Under the pieces are notes generated by a model. The model ran no database searches, was not told the DNA's origin, and saw nothing but the letters and a program-made list of their open reading frames with translations. DNA of 64,000 nucleotides from Spirochaetales bacterium (GTDB lineage Bacteria; Spirochaetota; GWE2-31-10), in NCBI GenBank assembly GCA_017624275.1, contig JAGANG010000035.1, positions 65,003 to 129,002 on the forward strand, given 5' to 3'. Within the stretch, counting starts at the first letter, position 1. Each line of letters starts with the position of its first letter. Positions 9,124 to 18,133 of this stretch are shown one piece after another. The position numbers and the translations under genes are program-made.

Positions 9124-9863
9124 AACTAAAATTTTTTTCCGTTATGTTCTTACTATTGTCTTTTGCAATATTCTCACAAGAAGCAACTGTTGATGAATTA
9201 TTCACAAAAGGAAATCAAGCATATATTTCCGGTAAATATCTCGAAGCAAAAGAAAATTATCAAAAACTTTTAAATAATTTTAATTTGGACAATTATGCTG
9301 TCAATTACAACTTAGGTTGTTGTTATTACAAACTTCACCAATTGGGTTATGCAAGATTTTATCTGGAAAAAGCTTTTTTGTTTCAGCCACAGAATGAAGA
9401 TTTAAAAAACAGCATGAATGTTTTACTTGATGAAATCGGCAAAAAAAACGGTTATACGGAAGAAGATGAATTTTCCATAAAAAGAATGCTGCTTTTTGTA
9501 TCACCTCTTGTAGTATTCATAATATTCTGCATATTTTTTATATTGTTGATATTCTTCATTTTCATGTTCCTAAAAAAATCATCAAGAATATATTTTACCC
9601 TATCAATCGGAGCGTTTATCTGTACTATTTTCTTATTTTCATTTGCATTCGTACAATACAACACTATTAACGATAACTGTGGAATTGTAGTAAAAGACGC
9701 AGATGTTTATCTGTCTGCCGATAATTCAACTCCGATTTCATCAGTAACAGACGGTAAGAAAGTTCGTATTCTGGATGATTCTGAAGAAAATTATTTGATG
9801 ATAAAACTTTCAGACAATACCAACGGCTGGTTGAACAAAAATTGTATACTTTACAATCATTGA
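9120..9863 (+). CDS. batE: BatE-like TPR/SH3 membrane protein
   Basis: Last gene of the bat operon, 247 residues. In order: signal peptide (1-19), two TPR-like units (about 20-100: ELFTKGNQAYISGKYLEAKE..., YNLGCCYYKLHQLGYARFYLE), two membrane helices (about 125-150 and 158-180), and a C-terminal SH3-like domain ending in DNTNGWLNKNCILYNH. TPR plus two helices plus SH3 is the BatE arrangement. The start overlaps the batD stop by 4 nt (ATGA), indicating coupled translation. No terminator is visible directly after it. A new promoter begins at 9879. Confidence 0.85.
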   Translation: MKLKFFSVMFLLLSFAIFSQEATVDELFTKGNQAYISGKYLEAKENYQKLLNNFNLDNYAVNYNLGCCYYKLHQLGYARFYLEKAFLFQPQNEDLKNSMNVLLDEIGKKNGYTEEDEFSIKRMLLFVSPLVVFIIFCIFFILLIFFIFMFLKKSSRIYFTLSIGAFICTIFLFSFAFVQYNTINDNCGIVVKDADVYLSADNSTPISSVTDGKKVRILDDSEENYLMIKLSDNTNGWLNKNCILYNH

Positions 9864-9878
9864 AAATGCAGTTTAATA

Positions 9879-9907
9879 TTGAAAAATATACAACAATGTG
9901 ATATAAG
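9879..9907 (+). promoter_or_regulatory. Sigma-70 promoter of the 53-residue small gene
   Basis: TTGAAA (9879-9884), 17-bp spacer, TATAAG (9902-9907). The predicted start is near 9914, about 23 nt before the ATG at 9937. It uncouples the small gene from the bat operon. Confidence 0.6.
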
Positions 9908-9936
9908 ACGCTATAAAATCAAATTTGAGGTGTAAG

Positions 9937-10098
9937 ATGTCAGAAGCTACTGAAAAGAAAAATAAAAAAATTAATAAAATGACTTTGAGTGAATTAGATA
10001 AAGCTATAGAAGCAACTAAAGCTTCTATGGGCGGTCTTACTTCAAGTTATGCAAAAGAACTTTTAAAAAGAAAAGAATATCTTTCTGCAAAAAAATAA
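9937..10098 (+). CDS. Small basic protein of 53 residues, unknown function
   Basis: The frame encodes a 53-residue, lysine-rich, probably helical protein (core MTLSELDKAIEATKASMGG, then a YAKELLKRKEYL helix). GAGG (9927-9930) lies 6 nt before the ATG. A promoter precedes it and a strong terminator follows, so it looks like a true independent transcription unit. There is no signal peptide, membrane segment or known motif. The charged helical composition would suit a small cytosolic regulator or a nucleoid- or ribosome-associated protein, but that is speculation. Confidence 0.75.
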   Translation: MSEATEKKNKKINKMTLSELDKAIEATKASMGGLTSSYAKELLKRKEYLSAKK

Positions 10099-10122
10099 TA
10101 GTTTATTATTTATTGAACACAT

Positions 10123-10151
10123 AATGCTTTCCTTTCGGAAAGCATTTTTTT
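10123..10151 (+). terminator. Rho-independent terminator
   Basis: AATGCTTTCC (10123-10132) and GGAAAGCATT (10137-10146) form a perfect 10-bp stem with a TTTC loop, followed by a T-run. It ends the small-gene transcript just before the convergent xer gene. Confidence 0.92.
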
Positions 10152-10153
10152 AT

Positions 10154-11089
10154 CTAACTCTCATTAACTTTGTCATATACTTCTTTTATATGACGCATAT
10201 CAAGATGTGCATAGATTTCTGTCGTGTTGATACTTTTGTGTCCCAAAAAACTCTGTATGTACCTTATGTCTGCACCGTTTTGTACAAGATGAGTAGCAAA
10301 ACTGTGTCGTAATGTATGAACGGTAACTTCTTTTTTTATTCCCAAAAGCTGCATATTAGCTTTTAGATTTTTCCAGATACCTTTTCTCGTGATTCTGTCA
10401 CCGCGAAAATTTAAAAATAATGCGTTTTGTTTTATAGATTTTACTAACATTGAACGTCCGTTATTCAAATAATCATTTATACATTGAATCGCACGTACTC
10501 CCATCGGTACAAAACGTTGCTTATCTCCTTTTCCGGTTACCTTAACTAACTTTTCATCAAAGAAAACATCTTCAATATTCAAATCGCAAATTTCGCTTAC
10601 ACGAAGTCCACAACTGTACATTAATTCAAATAATGCTCGGTCTCGAATACCGCACGGTTTTTGTATATCAAACGAATCAATAAAACGTTCAACTTCTTCT
10701 ACTGTTAAATATAAAGGCAAGCGTGTGCCCGTTCTGGGACGAATCAAAAATCTTGAGGGATTATCTTCTATTAATTTCTCAAGTTTTAAAAATTTTAAAT
10801 AGAGAGAAATAGAGCTGATTTTACGCAATATAGATGTATTTTCAAATGTTCTGTTTGATAAATAAATTATAAAGTCATCAATAATGTCTATAGTGATTAC
10901 AGATGAAAAAGAGGTATCATCTCGATTTGAATACAAATCTTCCGATACCTCTTTCACAAAAGAAACAAACTGCAAAACATCAGAACTGTAAGCTTCCACA
11001 GTATTTGCAGCCAAGTTTCTTTCAGAACATAAATAATCCTTAAATTGGATTACGCTGTCATTTAGTTTTTGCAAAAAAATATTATCCAT
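10154..11089 (-). CDS. XerC/XerD-type tyrosine recombinase
   Basis: Resolves chromosome dimers at dif together with FtsK; cytosolic. It has an N-terminal core-binding domain (about 1-100) and a C-terminal catalytic domain. Five of the catalytic residues are visible: R in SCGLRVSEICDL, K in VTGKGDKQRF, H and R in HTLRHSFATHL, H in FLGHKSINTTEIYAHLD, with the Tyr nucleophile in the same last motif. At 311 residues it is normal for Xer. Its ATG overlaps the ftsZ stop by 1 nt, so it is the last gene of the division operon. Whether it acts as the sole recombinase or as one of a pair cannot be told here. It is not an integrase of a mobile element by context. Confidence 0.93.
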   Translation of the reverse strand: MDNIFLQKLNDSVIQFKDYLCSERNLAANTVEAYSSDVLQFVSFVKEVSEDLYSNRDDTSFSSVITIDIIDDFIIYLSNRTFENTSILRKISSISLYLKFLKLEKLIEDNPSRFLIRPRTGTRLPLYLTVEEVERFIDSFDIQKPCGIRDRALFELMYSCGLRVSEICDLNIEDVFFDEKLVKVTGKGDKQRFVPMGVRAIQCINDYLNNGRSMLVKSIKQNALFLNFRGDRITRKGIWKNLKANMQLLGIKKEVTVHTLRHSFATHLVQNGADIRYIQSFLGHKSINTTEIYAHLDMRHIKEVYDKVNES

Positions 11090-12351
11090 TAGCGTCTAAT
11101 ATTTTTTAATGAATCAATTCTCATAAAAGCCGGAGTTAAATCGTCTTTTTTCTTAGATATCTGCGAACTTAACATTTGGTTAAATTCTGCATTATCAACC
11201 ATATACGTATTTTTCTTAGTATCACTTTCTGTCAAATTTAACATTGACGTAAAAGATTCAGATACATTTTTTTCTTCTTCTGCTTTTTCGTCATTACAAA
11301 TAAGCTCTTCCATTTTCTGAAGATTCACTTGCAAATTCTCTGATTTGGCTTTTTCAAATCCGCAAGCAACAATAGTTACTTCTATCTTATTTTCATAACT
11401 AGGATCGAACATTTGTCCTGGAATACAAAGTGTATTTTCACCGCAAATCTCTGAGATTTTATTCATTACATCATTGTAATTTTTCATAGATAATGAAGAA
11501 CCTCCGGTAACATTTACAATAACAGCTTTAGCTTCTGTATCTGTAAGTGACAATTCTGTCAAAGGATTTGCAATAGCTAAATCTACAGCTTCGTTAGCTG
11601 CATTTTCGCCTTGTGCTACACCGATACCGATTAGAGCCTTACCACGATTTTTCATTACGGTTTGAACATCTGCAAAATCGATATTAATAACACCTTCTTT
11701 TACTATCAAGTTTGAAATCCCGTAAACAGCCTGTCGTAAAACATCATCTGCCATGTGAAATGCTTCAAGAATAGAAATACCGTCACCACTGTTAGCAAGC
11801 AAGGCTTCATTAGAAATTACAACCATTGTATCTACAACTTTTTCAAGTTTTGCAATTCCTTCTTCTGCAATTTTACCTTTTACTCTTTGTTCAAAAAGGA
11901 AAGGTTTTGTAACAACACCTACAGTCAAACATCCGGCTTCCTTAGCAAGTTTAGCAATAACCGGAGCTGCACCGGTTCCTGTACCGCCACCCATTCCGGC
12001 AGTAATAAAAACCATATTGGCACCTTTCAAGCATTCACGCAAAGCCGGCTCATCCTCTATAGCTGCTTTTTCTCCCATTTCAGGAATGGCTCCTGCCCCT
12101 CGTCCGCCGGTCAAATTCTTTCCGATTTGAATCTTTCTCGGTGCTCTTGATTTTACAAGTGCCTGTCTATCTGTATTTACGGCAATAAATTCTACTCCGC
12201 TTACATTAGCTTCAATCATACGATTTACAGAATTACATCCACCGCCGCCGACACCTATTACTAAAATTTTTGTACAGCAGGTATTTTCCTCGTCATCGTA
12301 AAAATTAATTCTACCTAAATCTATTCTTTCTTTATTTTTTTCCTCTTGCAT
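11089..12351 (-). CDS. ftsZ: Cell division GTPase FtsZ
   Basis: Tubulin-like GTPase that forms the Z ring. The G-box GGGTGTG is in FITAGMGGGTGTGAAPV, with GVGGGGCNSVNRM at the N-terminus and NVDTRQALVK-type motif (VNTDRQALVKSRAP) present. A variable linker is followed by the conserved tail (DLTPAFMRIDSLK) that binds FtsA. The frame opens at 12372, but GGAGGGG (12361-12355) is placed for the ATG at 12351, giving 420 residues starting MQEEKNKERID. The first ATG, directly after the ftsA stop, has no ribosome site. It sits between ftsA and xer in the operon. Confidence 0.97.
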   Translation of the reverse strand: MQEEKNKERIDLGRINFYDDEENTCCTKILVIGVGGGGCNSVNRMIEANVSGVEFIAVNTDRQALVKSRAPRKIQIGKNLTGGRGAGAIPEMGEKAAIEDEPALRECLKGANMVFITAGMGGGTGTGAAPVIAKLAKEAGCLTVGVVTKPFLFEQRVKGKIAEEGIAKLEKVVDTMVVISNEALLANSGDGISILEAFHMADDVLRQAVYGISNLIVKEGVINIDFADVQTVMKNRGKALIGIGVAQGENAANEAVDLAIANPLTELSLTDTEAKAVIVNVTGGSSLSMKNYNDVMNKISEICGENTLCIPGQMFDPSYENKIEVTIVACGFEKAKSENLQVNLQKMEELICNDEKAEEEKNVSESFTSMLNLTESDTKKNTYMVDNAEFNQMLSSQISKKKDDLTPAFMRIDSLKNIRR

Positions 12352-12372
12352 GCACCCCTCCGCTATTTGCAT

Positions 12373-13632
12373 TTAAAAAAATTGCTTAATGAAATCCGAT
12401 ACCTTAGTCATGAAAGTATTTTTACCTTCACTTCTTTTATGCTTTGTCTCTGTACTACCTCCTCCATAGTAACCGGACAATTCATCACCCAATCCTAAAA
12501 TCCCATTTACAACAGAATATTCCGGAGAATTTATTTTATCTCCCAACCCGCCGTAAGGTTTCAATGTTGCAACTCTTACAGCTACTCCGAAAACTTGTTG
12601 TGCAACAGATTCTATTCCGGGTAATAAAGCTGTACCGCCTGTTATAACTACCCCGCCGTTTATACAATCGAGCAAATCATTATTTTTTAGATTTTCTCGA
12701 ATAGTTCCAAATATTTCAAGAAGTCTAGGTTGTATGTAATCTACAACTTCACTTCTTTTATGAATTTTCGCAGCTCTTCCGCCTACAGCCGGAATCTGAA
12801 TCTTTTCCAATTCATTAGTGCATTCGTAATCCGCAATTCCTACTTCACATTTTAATTTCTCTGCTGTTCCCAACGGAATACCGAAACCTTTTGATAAATC
12901 AAATGTTATTTGATCTCCACCCATTTTCTGGAAAACAGTAGTATATGAAGGAGCTTGCTTATAATAAACAGAAACATTAGTTGTTTGTGCTCCTATATCC
13001 AAAAGCAAAACTCCAAGTTCTTTTTCATCTTCACTTAAAACAGCTTTTGCATCTGCTATGTTCTGCAAAAATATAGCATTTACTTCAAGATTCATTCTTT
13101 GGAAACACATCAAAACATTCCTGATTGCTGTTTCTTCCGTTGTAATTATATGAACCTCTGCTTCCAATCTTGTTCCGAACATTCCCAACGGATCTTGAAT
13201 ATTATCTTGTTTATCTACTTTATACCAACGAGGCAAAACATGCAGTATACGTCTATCACTTGAAATACTAATACCTTTTGCTTGTTCTACAGCTCGTTCT
13301 ATATCGTTTCTTCTAATTTCTTTATTCATTCCCGAAGCAGTAGAAATTCCCTGTTCATTTTGAGATTTGATATCTTTTCCGCTTACGGCAATAAAAACAT
13401 TTCGGACTTCTCTACCAGCCTGCATCTCTGCTTGGTTTATAGCCTCGGTTATTGCGTCCCTTATAGAATTTATATTAACAATACAGCCGTCTTTTACTCC
13501 TGTATTAGATTCTGAACAGCCAAGACCAATGACGGATAGTTCACCTGTATCATCCTGAGCTGCTATTGCTACAACCACTTTACAAGATCCGACATCAACT
13601 GCCACAATCAAGTCATCGTCTCTTCCTCTCAC
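12373..13632 (-). CDS. ftsA: Cell division protein FtsA
   Basis: Actin-fold ATPase that tethers FtsZ to the membrane and recruits later divisome proteins. The phosphate-1 motif is VDVGSCKVVVAI, phosphate-2 is LLLDIGAQTTNVSVYY, and the adenosine motif is GGVVITGGTALLPGI. The C-terminus (KVSDFIKQFF) is a short amphipathic helix, as expected for membrane attachment. The start is GTG 13632, with GGGAGG 7 nt upstream. An ATG nearer the ribosome site opens only a two-codon frame. The length of 419 residues is normal. It lies 17 nt after ftsQ and directly before ftsZ. Confidence 0.96.
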   Translation of the reverse strand: MRGRDDDLIVAVDVGSCKVVVAIAAQDDTGELSVIGLGCSESNTGVKDGCIVNINSIRDAITEAINQAEMQAGREVRNVFIAVSGKDIKSQNEQGISTASGMNKEIRRNDIERAVEQAKGISISSDRRILHVLPRWYKVDKQDNIQDPLGMFGTRLEAEVHIITTEETAIRNVLMCFQRMNLEVNAIFLQNIADAKAVLSEDEKELGVLLLDIGAQTTNVSVYYKQAPSYTTVFQKMGGDQITFDLSKGFGIPLGTAEKLKCEVGIADYECTNELEKIQIPAVGGRAAKIHKRSEVVDYIQPRLLEIFGTIRENLKNNDLLDCINGGVVITGGTALLPGIESVAQQVFGVAVRVATLKPYGGLGDKINSPEYSVVNGILGLGDELSGYYGGGSTETKHKRSEGKNTFMTKVSDFIKQFF

Positions 13633-13649
13633 TTCATGTCCTCCCGATA

Positions 13650-14378
13650 TTATTTAAGATTATTATAGTCGTAATAATAACCTTTATCTATTTGCTTTAA
13701 TTGAACTTCATCGTTTAAAAGTTCATCACAAATTTTTGATACAACTAAAGTTTCCAATAGTGTCTCGACACTTAATTTTTTTTTTAAAGTAATAGTTTTA
13801 TTGATTATGCGAAAATCAATATTATATTCCAAATTCTCATTGCGTTTACATACCGCAATTTGTGCAATTTGCTGATAAAGATTGTTATATTTCTGATTCA
13901 GCAAGTACAATTGTTGCACCATATCACCAAATTTTCCACCAAGTTTTTTTCCCTGATGAATTTGTTGGGGATTATCTAAAATTAAAAGAGGAACCATTCC
14001 CTTAATTTTAGAACTTTTAAATATGACACCGCGTCTGTCTATAAAAAAGATTTCCCCGTCTTTTCCTGCAATTCTTGCCAAAGGCTTTCTTTTAAAAAGT
14101 TGAATTACCAGTCGTGACGGATATCTTTTTGTCACTTTATAATCATCAACAAAATATAAATCATCCAAAACTGTCGCTATTTTTTTACTGTTGTATTGCC
14201 AAATATAGCAACCGTCTTCAATACCGACTTTCTGCATTAAAAAAGAACGATTAAATTTAAAATCTGCCGTTACCTCTATATGTTCTACAATAAACCGTTC
14301 TTTGTTGACCACAAATATAATAGAACCGAAAAGTATCGTTACCAAAAATAAAATTGAAATAACATAACTAACTTTCAT
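13650..14378 (-). CDS. ftsQ: Cell division protein FtsQ/DivIB
   Basis: Bitopic divisome protein. A short cytosolic N-terminus is followed by one membrane helix (residues 4-25), a POTRA domain (FIVEHIEVTADFKFNRSFLM... to about 100), then the beta domain with RLVIQLFKRKPLARI and FIDRRGVIF. The POTRA domain acts with FtsL/FtsB outside the membrane. At 242 residues it is usual. Its start overlaps the ftsW end by 11 nt. Sequence conservation in this family is low, but the position between ftsW and ftsA and the topology are decisive. Confidence 0.9.
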   Translation of the reverse strand: MKVSYVISILFLVTILFGSIIFVVNKERFIVEHIEVTADFKFNRSFLMQKVGIEDGCYIWQYNSKKIATVLDDLYFVDDYKVTKRYPSRLVIQLFKRKPLARIAGKDGEIFFIDRRGVIFKSSKIKGMVPLLILDNPQQIHQGKKLGGKFGDMVQQLYLLNQKYNNLYQQIAQIAVCKRNENLEYNIDFRIINKTITLKKKLSVETLLETLVVSKICDELLNDEVQLKQIDKGYYYDYNNLK

Positions 14379-15492
14379 TTAACTCACACCTTGCAGAAGA
14401 GTTTGAAATATTAATCAATATTCCTATAGAAAACAAAAATACCACTAATGATGTTCCGCCGGCACTTACAAGCGGAAGCGGAATCCCTGTTGCCGGGAAA
14501 ATACCGGCTGTAACACCGATATTCAACACAGCCTGAACAAACATTAACGATGAAATACCGGCCGCCATCAAATATGAAAATCTGGATTTACAACGTTTTG
14601 CAATGTTTATTCCCAATAATGCAATTACAAAATACATCAAAATCATTAAAATGCCGGTAATCACTCCACTCTCTTCGACAATTACCGAAAAAATATAATC
14701 GTTATATCCCTTAGGTAAGGCACTATATTTCTGGGTAGATTCACCTAAACCGCGTCCCCAAAATCCTCCCAGAGAAAAACACTTCATAGATTGAATACTT
14801 TGCCAGCCGCTGCCAAAAGGATCTACCCACGGGTTAAACAAAACAGCCAAACGTTTTATTCTGTACGGAGCCAAAAAAATCATCCCTACTGCACCAAAAA
14901 CACCGACAACACCAAGCATCAATAAAGTCACAAGTCGCACGCCTGAAAGAAAAAACAATATAAACCCTACAAAAAAAATCAACATTGTAGTCGAAAAATC
15001 GTTTTCTAATAAAACAAAAACACCAATCAGTATAAGCAACATTAAAGGCGGTAACACACCTTTATAAAAATCACGAATATCATCTTTTTTATTATCTAAA
15101 ACCGCAGCCAAATAAAATATTGTCGTTAATTTTGCAAATTCCGACGGCTGAAATGTAAGAGGTCCCAATTTTATCCATCGTCTTGCACCGTAAACATCTA
15201 CCCCCAATCCGGGAATCAACGTAAGAATTAAAAAAGCAATGGTAATAAAAACCATAAATTTTATATGTCGCTTATAAAAATTATGATCAATCAACGCCCC
15301 TAAAACTAACGCAACTATTCCTATTCCAAAAAAAGATAATTGTTTAATTACAAGCATAAACGCATATTCTTCATCCGGGAAAAGCGGTTGTGTTGCCGTA
15401 TTTAGAAATCCCAATCCCAAGCCACTTAATATCACAACGAAAACTAATAAGAGGACATTAATTTTAGAATTAGATAAACCTTTTTCTTTCAT
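14368..15492 (-). CDS. ftsW: Lipid II polymerase FtsW (SEDS family)
   Basis: Polytopic SEDS glycosyltransferase that polymerises septal peptidoglycan with a class B PBP. About ten membrane helices. Family motifs: RRWIKLGPLTFQPSEFAKL, ENDFSTTMLIF, FSVIVEESG and the C-terminal GIPLPLVSAGGTSL. At 374 residues it is typical. It starts 6 nt after mraY and overlaps ftsQ. Its usual partner gene ftsI is not in this cluster. A rodA paralogue elsewhere is likely, but the ftsQAZ context supports FtsW over RodA. Confidence 0.95.
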   Translation of the reverse strand: MKEKGLSNSKINVLLLVFVVILSGLGLGFLNTATQPLFPDEEYAFMLVIKQLSFFGIGIVALVLGALIDHNFYKRHIKFMVFITIAFLILTLIPGLGVDVYGARRWIKLGPLTFQPSEFAKLTTIFYLAAVLDNKKDDIRDFYKGVLPPLMLLILIGVFVLLENDFSTTMLIFFVGFILFFLSGVRLVTLLMLGVVGVFGAVGMIFLAPYRIKRLAVLFNPWVDPFGSGWQSIQSMKCFSLGGFWGRGLGESTQKYSALPKGYNDYIFSVIVEESGVITGILMILMYFVIALLGINIAKRCKSRFSYLMAAGISSLMFVQAVLNIGVTAGIFPATGIPLPLVSAGGTSLVVFLFSIGILINISNSSARCELNES

Positions 15493-15498
15493 ATTAAA

Positions 15499-16581
15499 TT
15501 ACCGTATTTTTAATGTTGCCAATGCTGCCACTGCCAAAAGAGCTCCCACTATCCAAAAACGAGAAATAACTTTTGTTTCTTTCCAACCTTTTTGTTCAAA
15601 ATGATGATGCAACGGTGCCATCAAGAAAAAGCGTTTTCCTCCGGTTTTTCTGAAATAAGTAACCTGAATCATTACTGAAACAGTTTCTGCTACAAATACA
15701 CCGCCTACTATCGCCAATAGCAATTCTTGTTTAGTCATCATTGCAATAGTACCTATAATACCGCCGAAAGAAAGAGAACCTGTATCTCCCATGAAAATTT
15801 CAGCCGGATGAGTGTTGTACCACAAAAATCCACAAAGCCCGCCGAGAATAGCCAGACAATACACTAAGATTTCTCCGGAAACCGGCAAATAATCTAAAAA
15901 CAAATAACTTGCCATATCCTTATGCCCTTGAATATAACTAAATAATCCATAGGTAAGAAACACGGGAATTAATAAACCGCCTGCCAGTCCGTCCAAACCG
16001 TCAGTAAGATTTACCGCATTTGAAGCTCCTACGATTAAAAATACTCCGAACAGAATATAAAACCATGATAAATCTATTTTTAAACCTTTAACAAACGGAA
16101 TTGAAATATAGCTGGATTCACGCCCCATTATAAGGAATATCGATAACGAAATAATAAAAGCAATACATATTTGACTTATCAATTTAAACTTCGCATGAAG
16201 TCCATCAGATGAATGGCGAGATAATTTTAAATAATCATCAAGAACACCTATTACACCAAATGAAATCGTACAAAATAACAATAACAATATATATAGATTA
16301 TCAAGTCGACCGCAGATAAGCATTGTGATAACAGTCACAACAATTACAACAAGCCCGCCCATGGTAGGAGTTCCCACTTTTGTAAGATGAGATTTAGGGC
16401 CTTCGGTTCTGATTATTTGAGCAGCCTTAACTTCTTTCATTTTCTTTATAAAAGGCGGAAAGAAAATAAGACACAATAAAAAGGATAAAACAAAAGCTAT
16501 AGCTCCTCGAAAAGTTATATACCCAAACACATTAAAAAATGTGATTTTTTGTGCTAATGGATAAATAAAATGATAAAGCAT
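15499..16581 (-). CDS. mraY: Phospho-MurNAc-pentapeptide transferase MraY
   Basis: Integral membrane enzyme making lipid I from UDP-MurNAc-pentapeptide and undecaprenyl phosphate. Catalytic motifs are VLDDYLKL, NAVNLTDGLDGLAGG, FMGDTGSLSFGG and APLHHHFEQKGW. The frame extends to 16659, but a strong GGGAGGGGG precedes the ATG at 16581 (start MLYHFIYPLAQ, 360 residues), which agrees with normal MraY length. A 200-bp gap separates it from ftsL, where other bacteria carry ftsI, murE and murF. No gene is visible in that gap, so mraY may have its own promoter. Confidence 0.96.
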   Translation of the reverse strand: MLYHFIYPLAQKITFFNVFGYITFRGAIAFVLSFLLCLIFFPPFIKKMKEVKAAQIIRTEGPKSHLTKVGTPTMGGLVVIVVTVITMLICGRLDNLYILLLLFCTISFGVIGVLDDYLKLSRHSSDGLHAKFKLISQICIAFIISLSIFLIMGRESSYISIPFVKGLKIDLSWFYILFGVFLIVGASNAVNLTDGLDGLAGGLLIPVFLTYGLFSYIQGHKDMASYLFLDYLPVSGEILVYCLAILGGLCGFLWYNTHPAEIFMGDTGSLSFGGIIGTIAMMTKQELLLAIVGGVFVAETVSVMIQVTYFRKTGGKRFFLMAPLHHHFEQKGWKETKVISRFWIVGALLAVAALATLKIR

Positions 16582-16781
16582 AGCCCCCTCCCGTTTGAAC
16601 CATATTACCAATGATGTTTGATAAGAAAAAACTGTTATATTGATTCCCGCAATTAACATAACAGCGATTAATTTTTAAATTGAATTTTGACAAACTTTCA
16701 ATACGTCTGCTCTGCAAGGTATCATATTGAATTTATTTTTGCCATATTTTTTTGCATTTTATAACAAAAAAAATCTTTTCA

Positions 16782-17069
16782 TTAATTAACTTTATCTTTG
16801 TCGATTTCAATATTCACCAAATCTTTTACTTTTACACTTTTCATTTGATTCTCAGTTGCATAATCCAATACTTCCAATGGATTTGTCAAAGCAGAAGATT
16901 CTATTTTTACTCGTTTAATTTCAATTCGCATTTCATCAATTTTTTGATAAATCTGTGTTACTTCACGCTCTTGTGCTTTTACTTTTATGCTTACAAAAGT
17001 CGTAAAAATAAACAAAGCTGCAATTATACAAGCAGCAAGAACAATCATAAAACCATAAGTTTTTCTCAT
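16782..17069 (-). CDS. ftsL: FtsL-like cell division protein
   Basis: A 95-residue bitopic protein: a short cytosolic end, one membrane helix (about 6-28, FMIVLAACIIAALFIFTTFV), then a coiled-coil (QEREVTQIYQKIDEMRIEIK) and a short tail. This is the FtsL/DivIC architecture. Its ATG overlaps the rsmH stop by 4 nt, the conserved rsmH-ftsL order. It would form the FtsQ-FtsL-FtsB complex. The call rests on topology and position because FtsL sequences diverge strongly. Confidence 0.82.
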   Translation of the reverse strand: MRKTYGFMIVLAACIIAALFIFTTFVSIKVKAQEREVTQIYQKIDEMRIEIKRVKIESSALTNPLEVLDYATENQMKSVKVKDLVNIEIDKDKVN

Positions 17070-17983
17070 ATTTTCTCCACAATTCGCAATCTTGCAGATC
17101 TCGACGGCGGATTATCTTTCAACTCATCATCATCTGCCGTAAATGATTTTCCTACAATCTCAACTTCTTTAATTTTACCGCAAACACATTTGGGAATCTT
17201 CGGCGGACATTCACATTCCAAACTCATATATTTAAAAAGACTTTTAACAATTTTGTCTTCCAATGAATGAAATGTTATCACTCCCAGTCGTCCGCCTTTT
17301 TTCAAAAGTGACAAAACAGCACGAATGCCGGGTTCTATATAATCAAGTTCGTGATTTACGGCAATTCTCAAAGCTTGAAAGGCTTTTGTCGCCGGATGAA
17401 TCTTTCCGCCTCTAAACTTTGCCGGAACAGCACTTTCAATAATTTCAGCCAATTGAGTAGACAGCGTAATCGGATTTTTTTCACGATAAGTAACAATTTT
17501 CTTTGCTATCATCGGAGCGAAACGTTCCTGTGCATACTTATACAAAATTGAACGCAATTCTTCTTCAGGAAGATTATTTACCAAATCGGCAACAGATTCG
17601 CCTTCATTATCAAGACGCATATCAAGAGGTTCTTCCCGTGAAAAACTAAAACCGCGACCGGAAACTTTATAGTGAAATACAGATATTCCCAAATCTATCA
17701 ACGCACTGTCAAACGACAAGCCTTTTTCTTTCAAAGTTCCCACCTCTGAAAAATTCATCAAGAAACTTTGAAATCTATCTCCGAAAGGTTGCATTCTGTT
17801 TTTTGCAACTTCCATAATTTTGCAATCTCTGTCTATACCGCAAACTTTTATTTCAGGAAAAGTCTTTAAAACAGCTTCTGTATGACCGCCTTCTCCTAAA
17901 GTACAATCAAGAAACATTTTGTCATCATCTGATACTACATTTTCTAAAACTTGTTTTAACATTACAGGCGTATGAACATACAT
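17066..17983 (-). CDS. rsmH: 16S rRNA (cytosine-1402-N4)-methyltransferase RsmH
   Basis: SAM-dependent methylation of C1402 in 16S rRNA. Motifs: HTPVMLKQVL at the start, FLDCTLGEGGHTEAVL (SAM binding), DSALIDLGISVFH, RGFSFSREEPLDMR, ALRIAVNHEL, GVITFHSLEDKIVK, and SRSARLRIVEK at the end. The frame opens at 18004, but GGAGGAA lies 5-7 nt before the ATG at 17983 (MYVHTPVML, 305 residues). It is the first gene of the division cluster; mraZ is not next to it. Its upstream region is shared with the divergent UbiA gene. Confidence 0.97.
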   Translation of the reverse strand: MYVHTPVMLKQVLENVVSDDDKMFLDCTLGEGGHTEAVLKTFPEIKVCGIDRDCKIMEVAKNRMQPFGDRFQSFLMNFSEVGTLKEKGLSFDSALIDLGISVFHYKVSGRGFSFSREEPLDMRLDNEGESVADLVNNLPEEELRSILYKYAQERFAPMIAKKIVTYREKNPITLSTQLAEIIESAVPAKFRGGKIHPATKAFQALRIAVNHELDYIEPGIRAVLSLLKKGGRLGVITFHSLEDKIVKSLFKYMSLECECPPKIPKCVCGKIKEVEIVGKSFTADDDELKDNPPSRSARLRIVEKI

Positions 17984-18065
17984 GGCTATTCCTCCGACCG
18001 TCAATATTTGATTTTTTTTGTTTTATGTCAAACATTTTCTGTTATTACTAATTTACTATTTCCTT

Positions 18066-18094
18066 TTGACGTAACTTATTTTTTATTGTATTAG
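18066..18094 (+). promoter_or_regulatory. Sigma-70 promoter of the polyprenyl sugar operon
   Basis: TTGACG (18066-18071), 17-bp spacer, TATTAG (18089-18094). Predicted start near 18101. The ribosome site AAGGA is at 18122-18126 and the ATG at 18134. Confidence 0.65.
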
Positions 18095-18133
18095 CACTCC
18101 ATGTATCAGCAGTGATATTTTAAGGAATAAAAA

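Noticed and set aside
10154-11089. Phage or island integrase
   Set aside because: Translational coupling to ftsZ and the absence of phage genes or att repeats favour the housekeeping Xer recombinase.
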